From contig NZ_CP178732.1 in the NCBI RefSeq assembly GCF_047324175.1, forward strand, positions 5,456,001-5,520,000: 64,000 nt of DNA, given 5' to 3'. The notes under the pieces are model-generated. The model was not told where the DNA came from. It saw nothing but the letters and a program-made list of their open reading frames with translations, and searched no databases. Made by a program: the position numbers and the translations under genes. Positions 9,128 through 18,729 of this stretch are shown here, in pieces (position 1 is the stretch's first letter; every line of letters begins with the position of its first letter). This DNA comes from Acerihabitans sp015654925. Lineage in GTDB: Bacteria; Pseudomonadota; Gammaproteobacteria; Enterobacterales; Enterobacteriaceae.

Positions 9128-9835
9128 CAAGAGCTTCAGCTTGCGCTTAACCCCATCAATTAACCTTCCGGCACCGGGCAGGCGTCACACCGTATACGTC
9201 CACTTTCGTGTTTGCACAGTGCTGTGTTTTTAATAAACAGTTGCAGCCAGCTGGTATCTGCGACTGGCTTCGGCTCGGGGAGCATGTCCCTCCACCTAAT
9301 GCCAGCGTGCCTTCTCCCGAAGTTACGGCACCATTTTGCCTAGTTCCTTCACCCGAGTTCTCTCAAGCGCCTTGGTATTCTCTACCTGACCACCTGTGTC
9401 GGTTTGGGGTACGATTCGATGTGACCTGGAGCTTAGAGGCTTTTCCTGGAAGCGTAGCATCAATTCCTTCACCACCGTAGTGGCTCGTCGTCACGCCTCA
9501 GTGTTGAATAAAAGAGCGGATTTACCTGCTCTTTCCACCTTCACGCTTGAACCGGGACAACCGTCGCCCGGCGAACCTAGCTTTCTCCGTCCCCCCTTCG
9601 CAGTCACACCCAGTACAGGAATATTAACCTGTTTCCCATCGACTACGCCTTTCGGCCTCGCCTTAGGGGTCGACTCACCCTGCTCCGATTAACGTTGAAC
9701 AGGAACCCTTGGTCTTCCGGCGAGCGGGCTTTTCACCCGCTTTATCGTTACTTATGTCAGCATTCGCACTTCTGATACCTCCAGCAGCCCTCACAGGCCA
9801 CCTTCGCAGGCTTACAGAACGCTCCCCTACCCAAC

Positions 9836-10040
9836 GGACGTATCCTTAAAACACCTTAACGCCTGGCTGCGCAACCTCACGGCCGTGTTACTCCGGTGCT
9901 CGAAATCCTCATGGACAGACAGTCCACTCCGGTTTCTGCGCGCCGGGCGCCTTGCCCTGAACTTGCTCGCTCAGTCTTACCGCTGTAATAGTTGCCTGGA
10001 CGTCTATTACCCGCGTTTAAGCATTTTAAGTGATACGTCC
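9836..10040 (-). other. Intervening sequence (IVS) in 23S helix 45
   Basis: A 205-nt insertion lies between the conserved segments ending CTGCGGCAGC and starting GTTGGGTAGGGG of 23S. Its ends pair into a long stem. The plus-strand arms are 9836-9862 (ggacgtatccttaaaa and so on) and 10013-10040 (ending ttttaagtgatacgtcc); GGACGTATC, CTTAAAA and the outer part of CTTAACGC pair across. IVS elements at this site are known in several Enterobacterales and are excised by RNase III, leaving fragmented 23S rRNA. No protein-coding capacity is evident in this copy. Confidence 0.92.
9891..9976. repeat. IVS copy of an 85-bp element shared with the tRNA-23S spacer
   Basis: The core of the IVS resembles 11264-11348 in the spacer before 23S, in the same orientation. 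Shared runs include cggtgctcg, ctcatggaca, agtccact and ctgcgcgccgggcgccttg, then tcgctca. I estimate by eye that about 80 per cent of positions match, allowing small gaps. Confidence 0.85.
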
Positions 10041-10121
10041 GCTGCCGCAGCTTCGGTGCATGGTTTAGCCCCGTTACATCTTCCGCGCAGGCCGACTCGA
10101 CCAGTGAGCTATTACGCTTTC

Positions 10122-10153
<32 letters not shown>

Positions 10154-10200
10154 TGGCTGTCTATGCCTTCCCACATCGTTTCCCACTTAACCATGACTTT

Positions 10201-10233
<33 letters not shown>

Positions 10234-11212
10234 CTTCACGACGGACGTTAGCACCCGCCGTGTGTCTCCCGTGGTAACATTCTTCGGTATTCGCAGTTTG
10301 CATCGGGTTGGTAATCCGGGGTGGACCCCTAGCCGAAACAGTGCTCTACCCCCGAAGATGAATTCACGAGGCGCTACCTAAATAGCTTTCGGGGAGAACC
10401 AGCTATCTCCCGGTTTGATTGGCCTTTCACCCCCAGCCACAAGTCATCCGCTAATTTTTCAACATTAGTCGGTTCGGTCCTCCAGTTAGTGTTACCCAAC
10501 CTTCAACCTGCCCATGGCTAGATCACCGGGTTTCGGGTCTATACCCTGCAACTTGACGCCCAGTTAAGACTCGGTTTCCCTACGGCTCCCCTAAACGGTT
10601 AACCTTGCTACAGAATATAAGTCGCTGACCCATTATACAAAAGGTACGCAGTCACCCTGATAAATCAAGGCTCCCACTGCTTGTACGTACACGGTTTCAG
10701 GTTCTGTTTCACTCCCCTCGCCGGGGTTCTTTTCGCCTTTCCCTCACGGTACTGGTTCACTATCGGTCAGTCAGGAGTATTTAGCCTTGGAGGATGGTCC
10801 CCCCATCTTCAGACAGGATATCACGTGTCCCGCCCTACTCATCGAGCTCACAGCCATTGCACCTTCGGATACGGGGCTATCACCCTGTGTTGCCGGACTT
10901 TCCAGACCGTTCTCCTGATGCAAAAGCTGATGGTGACTCTGGGCTGTTCCCCGTTCGCTCGCCGCTACTGGGGGAATCTCGGTTGATTTCTTTTCCTCAA
11001 GGTACTGAGATGTTTCAGTTCCCTCGGTTCGCCTCGATACGCTATGGATTCACGTAACGATAGTGCAACGAATTGCACTGGGTTTCCCCATTCGGACATC
11101 GCCGGCTGATAGCGCTTCATATCAGCTCACCGGCGCATTTCGCGGATTAGCACGTCCTTCATCGCCTCTGACTGCCTAGGCATCCACCGTGTACGCTTAG
11201 TCACTTAACCTC

Positions 11213-11227
11213 ACAACCCTAAGATGT
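11213..11227 (-). other. Upstream arm of the 23S processing stalk
   Basis: acaaccctaagatgt pairs with acatcttaggtgttgt at 8092-8107, allowing one bulge or mismatch. The paired flanks bring the two ends of pre-23S together for RNase III, and their position supports the 23S boundaries given. Confidence 0.75.
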
Positions 11228-11263
11228 CTTCGAAATGGCGGCGAAAGGCCCCTGCCGGTGTTG

Positions 11264-11348
11264 CGCGGTGCTCGTCATGCTCATGGACATCAAGTCCACT
11301 GCGCTGACTGCGCGCCGGGCGCCTTGGCCGGTGCTTTCTCGCTCATTC
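11264..11348. repeat. Spacer copy of the element shared with the 23S IVS
   Basis: This copy lies within the 356-bp spacer between tRNA-Glu and 23S, about 55 bp from the 23S 5' end. It shares ctgcgcgccgggcgccttg and several other exact blocks with the IVS core at 9891-9976. Otherwise the spacer (11211-11566) holds only the processing-stalk arm and a boxA. Confidence 0.85.
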
Positions 11349-11457
11349 CTCAACACGGCCATCATCGACACGATGACCTGTTTAGGTGTGTTTATTTGAG
11401 AGACTCGCATACTGATTTTGCTCAGCATGGTATTTCAAATTTTCAGCTTGTTCCGGA

Positions 11458-11470
11458 TTGTTAAAGAGCA
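11458..11470 (-). promoter_or_regulatory. boxA antitermination site before 23S
   Basis: On the minus strand this reads TGCTCTTTAACAA, identical to the boxA in the operon leader. rRNA operons carry boxA in both the leader and the 16S-23S spacer, where NusB/NusE assemble to prevent Rho termination. Confidence 0.85.
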
Positions 11471-11566
11471 GTATTTCGCAGCATACTCGCACGTTTTCAC
11501 GCGTAAATGTGCTCTGAAATGATCAGACAATGAGTAATGGTCTGGGTGACAGTTCGTAAGGCGGTT

Positions 11567-11642
11567 TGGCGTCCCCTAGGGGGTTCGAACCCCTGTTACC
11601 GCCGTGAAAGGGCAGTGTCCTAGGCCACTAGACGAAGGGGAC
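11567..11642 (-). tRNA. gltT: tRNA-Glu (anticodon UUC)
   Basis: A 76-nt tRNA with encoded CCA. On the minus strand it starts GTCCCCTTCGTCTAG and ends CTAGGGGACGCCA; the T-arm reads GGGGTTCGAACCCC, and CTTTCAC places UUC in the anticodon loop. It closely matches E. coli tRNA-Glu. It is the only tRNA in the 16S-23S spacer, whereas the E. coli rRNA operon beside hemG has tRNA-Ile and tRNA-Ala. The symbol is by family only. Confidence 0.97.
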
Positions 11643-11682
11643 ACGGAAAATGCATGCAACGCACCGCGTTGCTTTTCCGTGT
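11641..11682 (-). other. Long hairpin abutting the 5' end of tRNA-Glu
   Basis: acacggaaaa (11641-11650) pairs with ttttccgtgt (11673-11682), and inside it gcaacgc pairs with gcgttgc around acc. The outer stem shares its first two bases with the tRNA 5' end. It is likely an RNA-processing structure and contains one of four copies of the caacgcNNcgcgttg-type motif found in this operon's spacers. Confidence 0.7.
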
Positions 11683-11710
11683 AAGGCGAAACTTTCATTA
11701 ATGAAAGTAA

Positions 11711-11761
11711 GCGACCTTTTTCTAGCTGAACAACGCATCGCGTTGCTCACCTATTGCAGGC
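11711..11761. repeat. Spacer direct repeat, copy 1
   Basis: A 51-bp unit beginning gcgaccttttt and containing the hairpin caacgcatcgcgttg (11731-11745). It is nearly identical to the unit at 11789-11840. Both lie between 16S and tRNA-Glu. Confidence 0.88.
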
Positions 11762-11788
11762 CACACCTTACACTTACGGCGCACATCA

Positions 11789-11840
11789 GCGACCCTTTTC
11801 TAGCCGAACAACGCATCGCGTTGCTCTCCTACTGTCAGGC
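11789..11840. repeat. Spacer direct repeat, copy 2
   Basis: A 52-bp unit beginning gcgacccttttc, containing the same caacgcatcgcgttg hairpin (11809-11823) and ending tcaggc. It differs from copy 1 by a handful of substitutions and one extra base. The 28 bp between the copies is unrelated. Confidence 0.88.
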
Positions 11841-11883
11841 GACGCCTCACGTACAAAACCATACGTTCTGTTGCTCAATACAG

Positions 11884-11903
11884 TTATCAGACAATCTGTG
11901 TGG
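11884..11903 (-). other. 16S processing stalk, downstream arm
   Basis: ttatcagacaatctgtgtgg is the exact reverse complement of 13577-13596 on the far side of 16S. The perfect 20-bp stem is the expected RNase III substrate that releases pre-16S. Confidence 0.88.
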
Positions 11904-11929
11904 ACACGTCACAATAAGGTATCTTTCGG

Positions 11930-13472
<1,543 letters not shown>

Positions 13473-13576
13473 AAAGCTTGATGCTCAAAGATTGTCATAC
13501 TGTTAATCTTTTGAATTACCGTATGTCACTCTTCAAGACTTGGTATTGTTGTGTTTCGATACCGTCTTGTGAGTGC

Positions 13577-13596
13577 CCACACAGATTGTCTGATAA
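13577..13596 (-). other. 16S processing stalk, upstream arm
   Basis: ccacacagattgtctgataa pairs perfectly with 11884-11903. It partly overlaps the leader antitermination region, whose boxA begins at 13598. Confidence 0.88.
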
Positions 13597-13597
13597 A

Positions 13598-13610
13598 TTG
13601 TTAAAGAGCA
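13598..13610 (-). promoter_or_regulatory. boxA of the rRNA leader
   Basis: The minus-strand sequence TGCTCTTTAACAA is the canonical boxA of enterobacterial rRNA leaders, about 40 bp downstream of P2. The same sequence recurs before 23S at 11458-11470. Confidence 0.88.
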
Positions 13611-13650
13611 TGGCCAGCGTGATGTAAAACTCACCTGGCGCGGGTTGCGT

Positions 13651-13678
13651 ATATTACGCTTTCCCGTTGAAGAGTCAA
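13651..13678 (-). promoter_or_regulatory. rRNA promoter P2
   Basis: On the minus strand, -35 TTGACT (13673-13678) and -10 TAATAT (13651-13656) are separated by 16 bp. The position about 100 bp downstream of P1 matches the tandem arrangement of rrn operons. Confidence 0.82.
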
Positions 13679-13759
13679 GCATTTATTTGCTTCACCGAAG
13701 CGCTTTCCCCTTGCCGACCCGGCGTCGCGTTAGCGTTTGTTCCCGGTCAGTGGAGGCGC

Positions 13760-13787
13760 ATTATAGGGAATTAATGAGGCGTGACAA
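13760..13787 (-). promoter_or_regulatory. rRNA promoter P1 with UP element
   Basis: On the minus strand, -35 TTGTCA (13782-13787) and -10 TATAAT (13760-13765) have a 16-bp spacer and are followed by the GC-rich discriminator GCGCCTCC, as in E. coli rrnB P1. The A/T-rich stretch upstream (about 13789-13828, including a run of T on the plus strand) is a probable UP element and Fis-binding region. Confidence 0.9.
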
Positions 13788-13847
13788 GCGCTAATTACAT
13801 ATTTTCGTTTGATCGGTTTTTTTTTCGACAACCTGACGCTATCCCCG

Positions 13848-14390
13848 TCACTTACCGGCGGTTTTGCTGGTTAAAGCGTCAAAATCCCTGGCAAAGGCGC
13901 TAACCTGATGCCAGTCGGTATATTCAACATCTTTGGTGCTATCGGTCTCGCCGCCGGTCATGCGCATGATCAGTTGAATCATGATGCGATCGAACCAGCG
14001 ATATTGCGGATAGCGCAGCGCGCCGGCAAACACCGCGCAGCGATCCGGCCGCCAGGGAGAGGCGGCGAGAAACTTACGCGTATAGGCATTGGTTTCCGGC
14101 GTGCGTTTATCCGCTTTGCGCGCCGTCAGGTTAACCGCGAAAAACGCGCTGGGCACGGTATCGAGCCACTGGAGATGACGTTTGATAAAGGCATGCAGCT
14201 CGGCGGCGAAATGCCCATAGCGGATGGCCGCGCCAATCAGCACCCGATCGTAACGTTGCAGGTCACATTCCCCGGCCTGGCCCAAATCCACCACGTCGCA
14301 CGAACCCTCGTCACTGAGTTGATTGGCAATGGACCGGGCGATTTTGCGCGTTTGTCCGTCTCGGCTGGAATAAAGAATCAGCGTTTGCAT
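13848..14390 (-). CDS. hemG: Protoporphyrinogen IX dehydrogenase (quinone/menaquinone-linked)
   Basis: Oxidises protoporphyrinogen IX to protoporphyrin IX for haem synthesis, passing electrons to the respiratory quinone pool. The 180-residue protein has a flavodoxin-like fold; TLILYSSRDGQTRKIA at residues 3-18 is the FMN phosphate loop, and GAAIRYGH, NLTARKADKRTPETN and CAVFAGALRYPQYRW are conserved HemG segments. The start at 14390 (MQTLILYSS) aligns with E. coli HemG and has AGGATGG upstream; the frame opens two codons earlier. The gene follows trkH with a 12-bp gap and is the last of a run of minus-strand genes before the rRNA operon. Confidence 0.95.
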   Translation of the reverse strand: MQTLILYSSRDGQTRKIARSIANQLSDEGSCDVVDLGQAGECDLQRYDRVLIGAAIRYGHFAAELHAFIKRHLQWLDTVPSAFFAVNLTARKADKRTPETNAYTRKFLAASPWRPDRCAVFAGALRYPQYRWFDRIMIQLIMRMTGGETDSTKDVEYTDWHQVSAFARDFDALTSKTAGK

Positions 14391-14402
14391 AACCATCCTA
14401 TG

Positions 14403-15854
14403 TTACTCGCGCCAGAAGGTCGGCGTGAACAGAACCAATAAGGTGAAAACTTCCAGGCGCCCGAACAGCATGGTCAAAATCAATATCCATTTAGCCGCGG
14501 CATTCATCGACGAAAAATTCTCCGCCACCACCCCCAACCCCGGCCCAAGGTTATTCAGCGTGGCGGTGACGGCAGCAAACGCGGAAAAATTATCGACGCC
14601 CGTGGCGATAATGGCCAGCATACTGACGATAAAGACTAATACATAGGCGGAAAAAAATCCCCATACCGCTTCCAGGATGCGCTCCGGTAACGCCCGGTTG
14701 CCGAGCTTGATGGTATAGACGGCATTGGGGTGAACCAGTCGTTTCAGCTCACGGGAACCCTGCAGATAAAGCAGCAGGATGCGGATGACTTTCAGGCCGC
14801 CGCCGGTAGAGCCGGCGCAGCCGCCGATAAACGCGGAGCATAATAATAAGATAGGCAAGAATAGAGGCCAGCGGGCGATGCTATCGGTAGTGAAGCCGGC
14901 GGTGGTGGCCATGGAAACGACCTGGAAAAACGCCTGGTTGATGGTTTGCAGGCTGCTTTGATAGACATTATAGCGCCATAAAATCAGGGTGCAGACCAGC
15001 ACCAGCGCGAACTGCACGGTGATGTACATCCTGAATTCCGGATCGCGCCAATAAACCCGCAGGTTGTGCCCGCTCAGCACCGCAAAATGCAAACCGTAAT
15101 TACAGCCGGAAATCAGCAGGAACACCGCCACGATAGTATTAATCATCGGGCTATTGAAATAGCCGATGCTGGCGTCATGGGTCGAGAAACCGCCCAGGGC
15201 AATGGTGGAAAAACTGTGGCTGATGGCATCGAACACCGACATGCCCGCTCCCCATAGCGCCAGGGCGCAGGCAATGGTGAGGGTGAGATAAATCAGCCAT
15301 AAGGTTTTTGCGGTTTCGGCGATGCGCGGGCGCATTTTGTTATCTTTTAGCGGCCCGGGCATTTCGGCGCGATAGAGCTGCATTCCGCCAACGCCAAGAA
15401 TAGGCAAAATCGCCACCGCCAGCACGATAATCCCCATGCCGCCGAACCATTGGAGCATCTGGCGGTAAAACAAAATGGCTTTAGGCAGGCTATCAAGCCC
15501 CACCAAAGAGGTGGCGCCAGTGGTGGTCAGGGCGGAAAAGGATTCAAAAAAGGCGTCGGTTACCGACAAATCGGGATGATCGGCAAACAAAAACGGCAGC
15601 GCCCCGACGCTCCCCAGCACCGTCCAGAACAACACCACAATCAGAAAACCTTCCCTGGGCTTAAGCTCGTTTTTCTGTTGGCGGTTCGGCAGCCAAAGCA
15701 CCAGGCCAATCAGCAGGGCGAAGAAAAAGGTCTGGGTAAAAGCGCTGCCGGCACCATCCCGATAGATCAACGCCACCAGGCCGGGAATAATCATGGTCCC
15801 GGAGAACAGGATGACGAGCAGACCGACAATGCGGGTTATGGCGCGAAAATGCAT
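14403..15854 (-). CDS. trkH: Trk potassium uptake channel subunit
   Basis: Inner-membrane potassium-translocating subunit of the Trk system, which works with the NAD-binding regulator TrkA. The 483-residue length equals that of E. coli TrkH and the N-terminus (MHFRAITRIVGLLVILFSG) is nearly identical. Four pore-loop repeats are visible, with the filter glycines in TTTGATS, IALGGFS, TTAGFTT and NLGPGLG. Many hydrophobic segments cover the whole length. It lies between yigZ and hemG, as in E. coli. Confidence 0.96.
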   Translation of the reverse strand: MHFRAITRIVGLLVILFSGTMIIPGLVALIYRDGAGSAFTQTFFFALLIGLVLWLPNRQQKNELKPREGFLIVVLFWTVLGSVGALPFLFADHPDLSVTDAFFESFSALTTTGATSLVGLDSLPKAILFYRQMLQWFGGMGIIVLAVAILPILGVGGMQLYRAEMPGPLKDNKMRPRIAETAKTLWLIYLTLTIACALALWGAGMSVFDAISHSFSTIALGGFSTHDASIGYFNSPMINTIVAVFLLISGCNYGLHFAVLSGHNLRVYWRDPEFRMYITVQFALVLVCTLILWRYNVYQSSLQTINQAFFQVVSMATTAGFTTDSIARWPLFLPILLLCSAFIGGCAGSTGGGLKVIRILLLYLQGSRELKRLVHPNAVYTIKLGNRALPERILEAVWGFFSAYVLVFIVSMLAIIATGVDNFSAFAAVTATLNNLGPGLGVVAENFSSMNAAAKWILILTMLFGRLEVFTLLVLFTPTFWRE

Positions 15855-15904
15855 TTCAGCACGATCCTTAATATTTTATATAACTGTAGCCGGGGATGGG
15901 ATAA

Positions 15905-16516
15905 TTATGGAACGGGCGTTAACTGCAATGCGCCGCGACTGAGAGCGCGCAGCTTTTCGGCGGCCAGCGCGATCCGGTCAAACGGGATAACCACCTTGAG
16001 TATAATGGATTCACCATAATCGCCCTGCACTATCCGGCCTTCGGTCTGTTTGACCACCGTTTCAACCCATGCCTGTTGCTCATAACCGCATAACACTACA
16101 AATTGCACCAGCGGGATTTTCTCCACGCGCTCGGCCAGCTTTAGCGCCTGTTGCACCCCGCCGCCATAAGCTTTAACCAGCCCGCCGGTGCCGAGCTGTA
16201 TCCCGCCGTAGTAGCGCACCACCACCGCGGTAACCTCGCCGAGTCCCGAACCCATTAATTGCGCCAGCATGGGTTTGCCGGCGGTGCCGGAGGGCTCCCC
16301 GTCATCGGAGCAGCCAAGCTGTTGAGAGTCCTGGGGAAAACCGGCCACGCAGGCCCAGCAATGGTGCGCCGCCGCGGGATGCCGCTCGCGGCTTTGCTGG
16401 ACAAACGCCTTGGCCGCGTCCATTCCCCGCGTGTGGGCCAATAGGGTAATAAAGCGGCTTTTTTTGATCTCCAGCGACGCCGTGACCGGCGCCGCGGGCA
16501 CAAAATAGGCTTGCAT
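15905..16516 (-). CDS. yigZ: IMPACT-family protein YigZ
   Basis: A 203-residue cytoplasmic protein of the conserved YigZ/IMPACT family (E. coli YigZ has 204). The N-terminal domain holds the family signature around AVVVRYYGGIQLGTGGLVKAY (quoted in part), and the C-terminal domain is ferredoxin-like. The eukaryotic relative modulates the Gcn2 kinase; the bacterial role is not settled. Its start codon shares one base with the stop of pepQ, so the two are translationally coupled. Confidence 0.93.
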   Translation of the reverse strand: MQAYFVPAAPVTASLEIKKSRFITLLAHTRGMDAAKAFVQQSRERHPAAAHHCWACVAGFPQDSQQLGCSDDGEPSGTAGKPMLAQLMGSGLGEVTAVVVRYYGGIQLGTGGLVKAYGGGVQQALKLAERVEKIPLVQFVVLCGYEQQAWVETVVKQTEGRIVQGDYGESIILKVVIPFDRIALAAEKLRALSRGALQLTPVP

Positions 16517-17847
16517 TATGCCAGTTTCAGATCGCGTGTCATATTTTCGATCTGCTTATCTTTGATAACGATGTTATCTTCGATACGAATACCGCCATAG
16601 GGTTTGAACATCTCGATGCGCTGCCAGTTGAAGTGCCGGCCAAGGGCGTGCTCGCGCCATGGGGCCAGCAGCGACTCGATAAAGTAGAGCCCTGGCTCGA
16701 TGGTCATTACCATGCGCGGCTGCATGACACGGGTACAGCGCAGGTAAGGGTAAAGTGCGGGAGCCGCCAGGCGGGTGCCTTTATCGTCCTGCAAAAAGCC
16801 GCCGGCATCATGTACCTGGAGCCCAAGCGGATGCCCCAGGCCATGGGGCAGGAACGGGCCGGTAATATTTTCGGCCACCATGGCTTCTTCAGTGATGCCG
16901 GACACGATGCCGTATTTGTTCAACAGCTTGGCGATGCGCCGGTGCATCTGGATATGGTACTCAATATAATTAACGCCGGTTTCGATGGTGCCGATCAGGG
17001 CCTGCTGTTCAGCGTTCATATCGGCAACCAATTCGGCGAATTCGGCGTCTTTATGCGCCGCATAGGTACGGGTAAGGTCCGCCGCGTAGCCATTGTATTC
17101 GGTACCGGCATCGATCAAAAAGCTGCGCGCTTCCTCGGGAGCAAGATGATCGAGTTTGGTATAGTGTAATACCGACGCATGCTCATTGAGGGCGATGATA
17201 TTGCCGTATGGCACGTCAAAGTCGCGATGGCCGGTAGCGGACAGGTAGGCAAGGTTGATATCGAACTCGCTCATACCGGAGCGGAAAGCTTCTTGCGCGG
17301 CCCGATGGCCCGTAACCGCGGATTTTTGCGCTTCCCGCATGCACGCCAGTTCATAATCGGTTTTATAAGCGCGATGGTAATGCAAAAAGTCCAGCACCGG
17401 TTGGGGATTGATCCGTTCCGCCGCCAGGCCAAGGCTTTTCGCCCGCGCCGCGCCGGACCCCAGATATGCCACCCGATCGCGCGCCGCCGGCAATAATGGG
17501 CCGATCTGGTCAGGTTGGCTAATGGGGATGATGTCGATATAGGGGGTCCAAAAACTTTCCGGCAGCGGCTCCACGCTATACCAGTAATCCACCGGCGCGT
17601 AAAACCAGAGTTTGGGTTTGTTGATGCCGTCAACCCATAACCAGCAGTGGGGCACGTTGGTTACCGGCAGCCAGGCTTTGAACTGGGGATTAACTTTAAA
17701 AGGGTAATCACAATCATCCAGGAACGCCGTAATGGGTTCGCCGGAGTGAATCAGCAAAGCATCCAGTTTTTGCCGGGCGAGCACCTCGCGCGCGCGCAGT
17801 TGCAATGTCGCGAGATGATCCTGATAAAGAGTAGAAAAAGATTCCAT
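16516..17847 (-). CDS. pepQ: Xaa-Pro dipeptidase
   Basis: Cytoplasmic M24 metallopeptidase (prolidase) that splits dipeptides with C-terminal proline. The 443-residue length equals that of E. coli PepQ. Metal ligands are expected in LIDAGTEYNGYAADLTRTY (two Asp), HGLGHPLGLQVHD (His), TIEPGLYF (Glu) and GIRIEDN (Glu). In E. coli fadBA lies immediately beyond this gene; here the next gene is fre, after a 129-bp gap with no coding sequence. Confidence 0.96.
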   Translation of the reverse strand: MESFSTLYQDHLATLQLRAREVLARQKLDALLIHSGEPITAFLDDCDYPFKVNPQFKAWLPVTNVPHCWLWVDGINKPKLWFYAPVDYWYSVEPLPESFWTPYIDIIPISQPDQIGPLLPAARDRVAYLGSGAARAKSLGLAAERINPQPVLDFLHYHRAYKTDYELACMREAQKSAVTGHRAAQEAFRSGMSEFDINLAYLSATGHRDFDVPYGNIIALNEHASVLHYTKLDHLAPEEARSFLIDAGTEYNGYAADLTRTYAAHKDAEFAELVADMNAEQQALIGTIETGVNYIEYHIQMHRRIAKLLNKYGIVSGITEEAMVAENITGPFLPHGLGHPLGLQVHDAGGFLQDDKGTRLAAPALYPYLRCTRVMQPRMVMTIEPGLYFIESLLAPWREHALGRHFNWQRIEMFKPYGGIRIEDNIVIKDKQIENMTRDLKLA

Positions 17848-17976
17848 GATCTGACCTTATTATACCGCTGAATTGTCGCCATCTTAGCATAGCGCCCGGA
17901 CGGGAACAGCGTAAACAGCGATGAATAAAGGCCGGGCATGGCCCCGCTTTAGGCGGGGTGACGCTTGCGCCCGGGG

Positions 17977-18678
17977 TCAGATAAAGGCAAACGCATCGCC
18001 GAAAATACGATCCGGCAAGGCATCGCGCTCGGCGCAAAAACGCTCGCGGGCGATTTTAGCCATTTCGAAGCGACCGGCGATATAAATATCGTAGTTTTCC
18101 AAGGAGCCGTAATCCTGCAGCACCGCGCTGAGCACCGTGCCGGTTCTGCCCTGCCACACATCGTCCGGTTGTTCGACCACCGGCACTACCTTAAGACGGG
18201 GATGCCGTAGCGTCAGGGTTTCCAGCTCGCCCAAATCGTATAAATGCTGTAATTCCCTGCCGCCCCAATAAATGGCCACGTCCCGCTCCGGCTGATTCGC
18301 CAATACGGTCAGCAAAATGGAACGCGCATAGGAAAAACCGGTGCCGCCGGCTATCAGCACTATCGGCCGGTCGGTATCGTCTCGCAGCCAGGCTTCGCCG
18401 TGGGGGATATCAACCGTGATTTCACGATCTTTCAAGATACGGTCCATGACCGCCATCGCGTACAAATTAAGCTCGGAAGCCCCGATATGCAGCTCGATGA
18501 TCGTGTTTTCCTTTGGGGTCGATGCCAGGGAAAAGGGGCGTTTATCGCGTTCATCCATCACTACCATCAGATACTGACCGGCGCGAAAACTAAAAGCCGC
18601 TTCCGGGACCAAACATACCCGATATACCGTATCGGTGATGGCTTCCACGGAAGTGACCTTACAGGTCAATGTTGTCAT
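17977..18678 (-). CDS. fre: NAD(P)H-flavin reductase
   Basis: Reduces free riboflavin, FMN or FAD with NAD(P)H. Reduced flavin serves iron release and partner enzymes, and FMN reduction can supply the UbiX prenyl-flavin route used by UbiD. The 233-residue protein equals E. coli Fre in length. RAGQYLMVVMDERDKRPFSLAS is the flavin-binding segment (shown in outline), LIAGGTGFSYARSI the nucleotide-binding loop, and FGDAFAFI the conserved C-terminus. It lies 51 bp downstream of ubiD on the same strand and probably shares its transcript. Confidence 0.96.
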   Translation of the reverse strand: MTTLTCKVTSVEAITDTVYRVCLVPEAAFSFRAGQYLMVVMDERDKRPFSLASTPKENTIIELHIGASELNLYAMAVMDRILKDREITVDIPHGEAWLRDDTDRPIVLIAGGTGFSYARSILLTVLANQPERDVAIYWGGRELQHLYDLGELETLTLRHPRLKVVPVVEQPDDVWQGRTGTVLSAVLQDYGSLENYDIYIAGRFEMAKIARERFCAERDALPDRIFGDAFAFI

Positions 18679-18729
18679 GCATTCCCTCTGTCGGGCTGTT
18701 AAGCAAAACGGAATAGAGAGCCAGGGATA

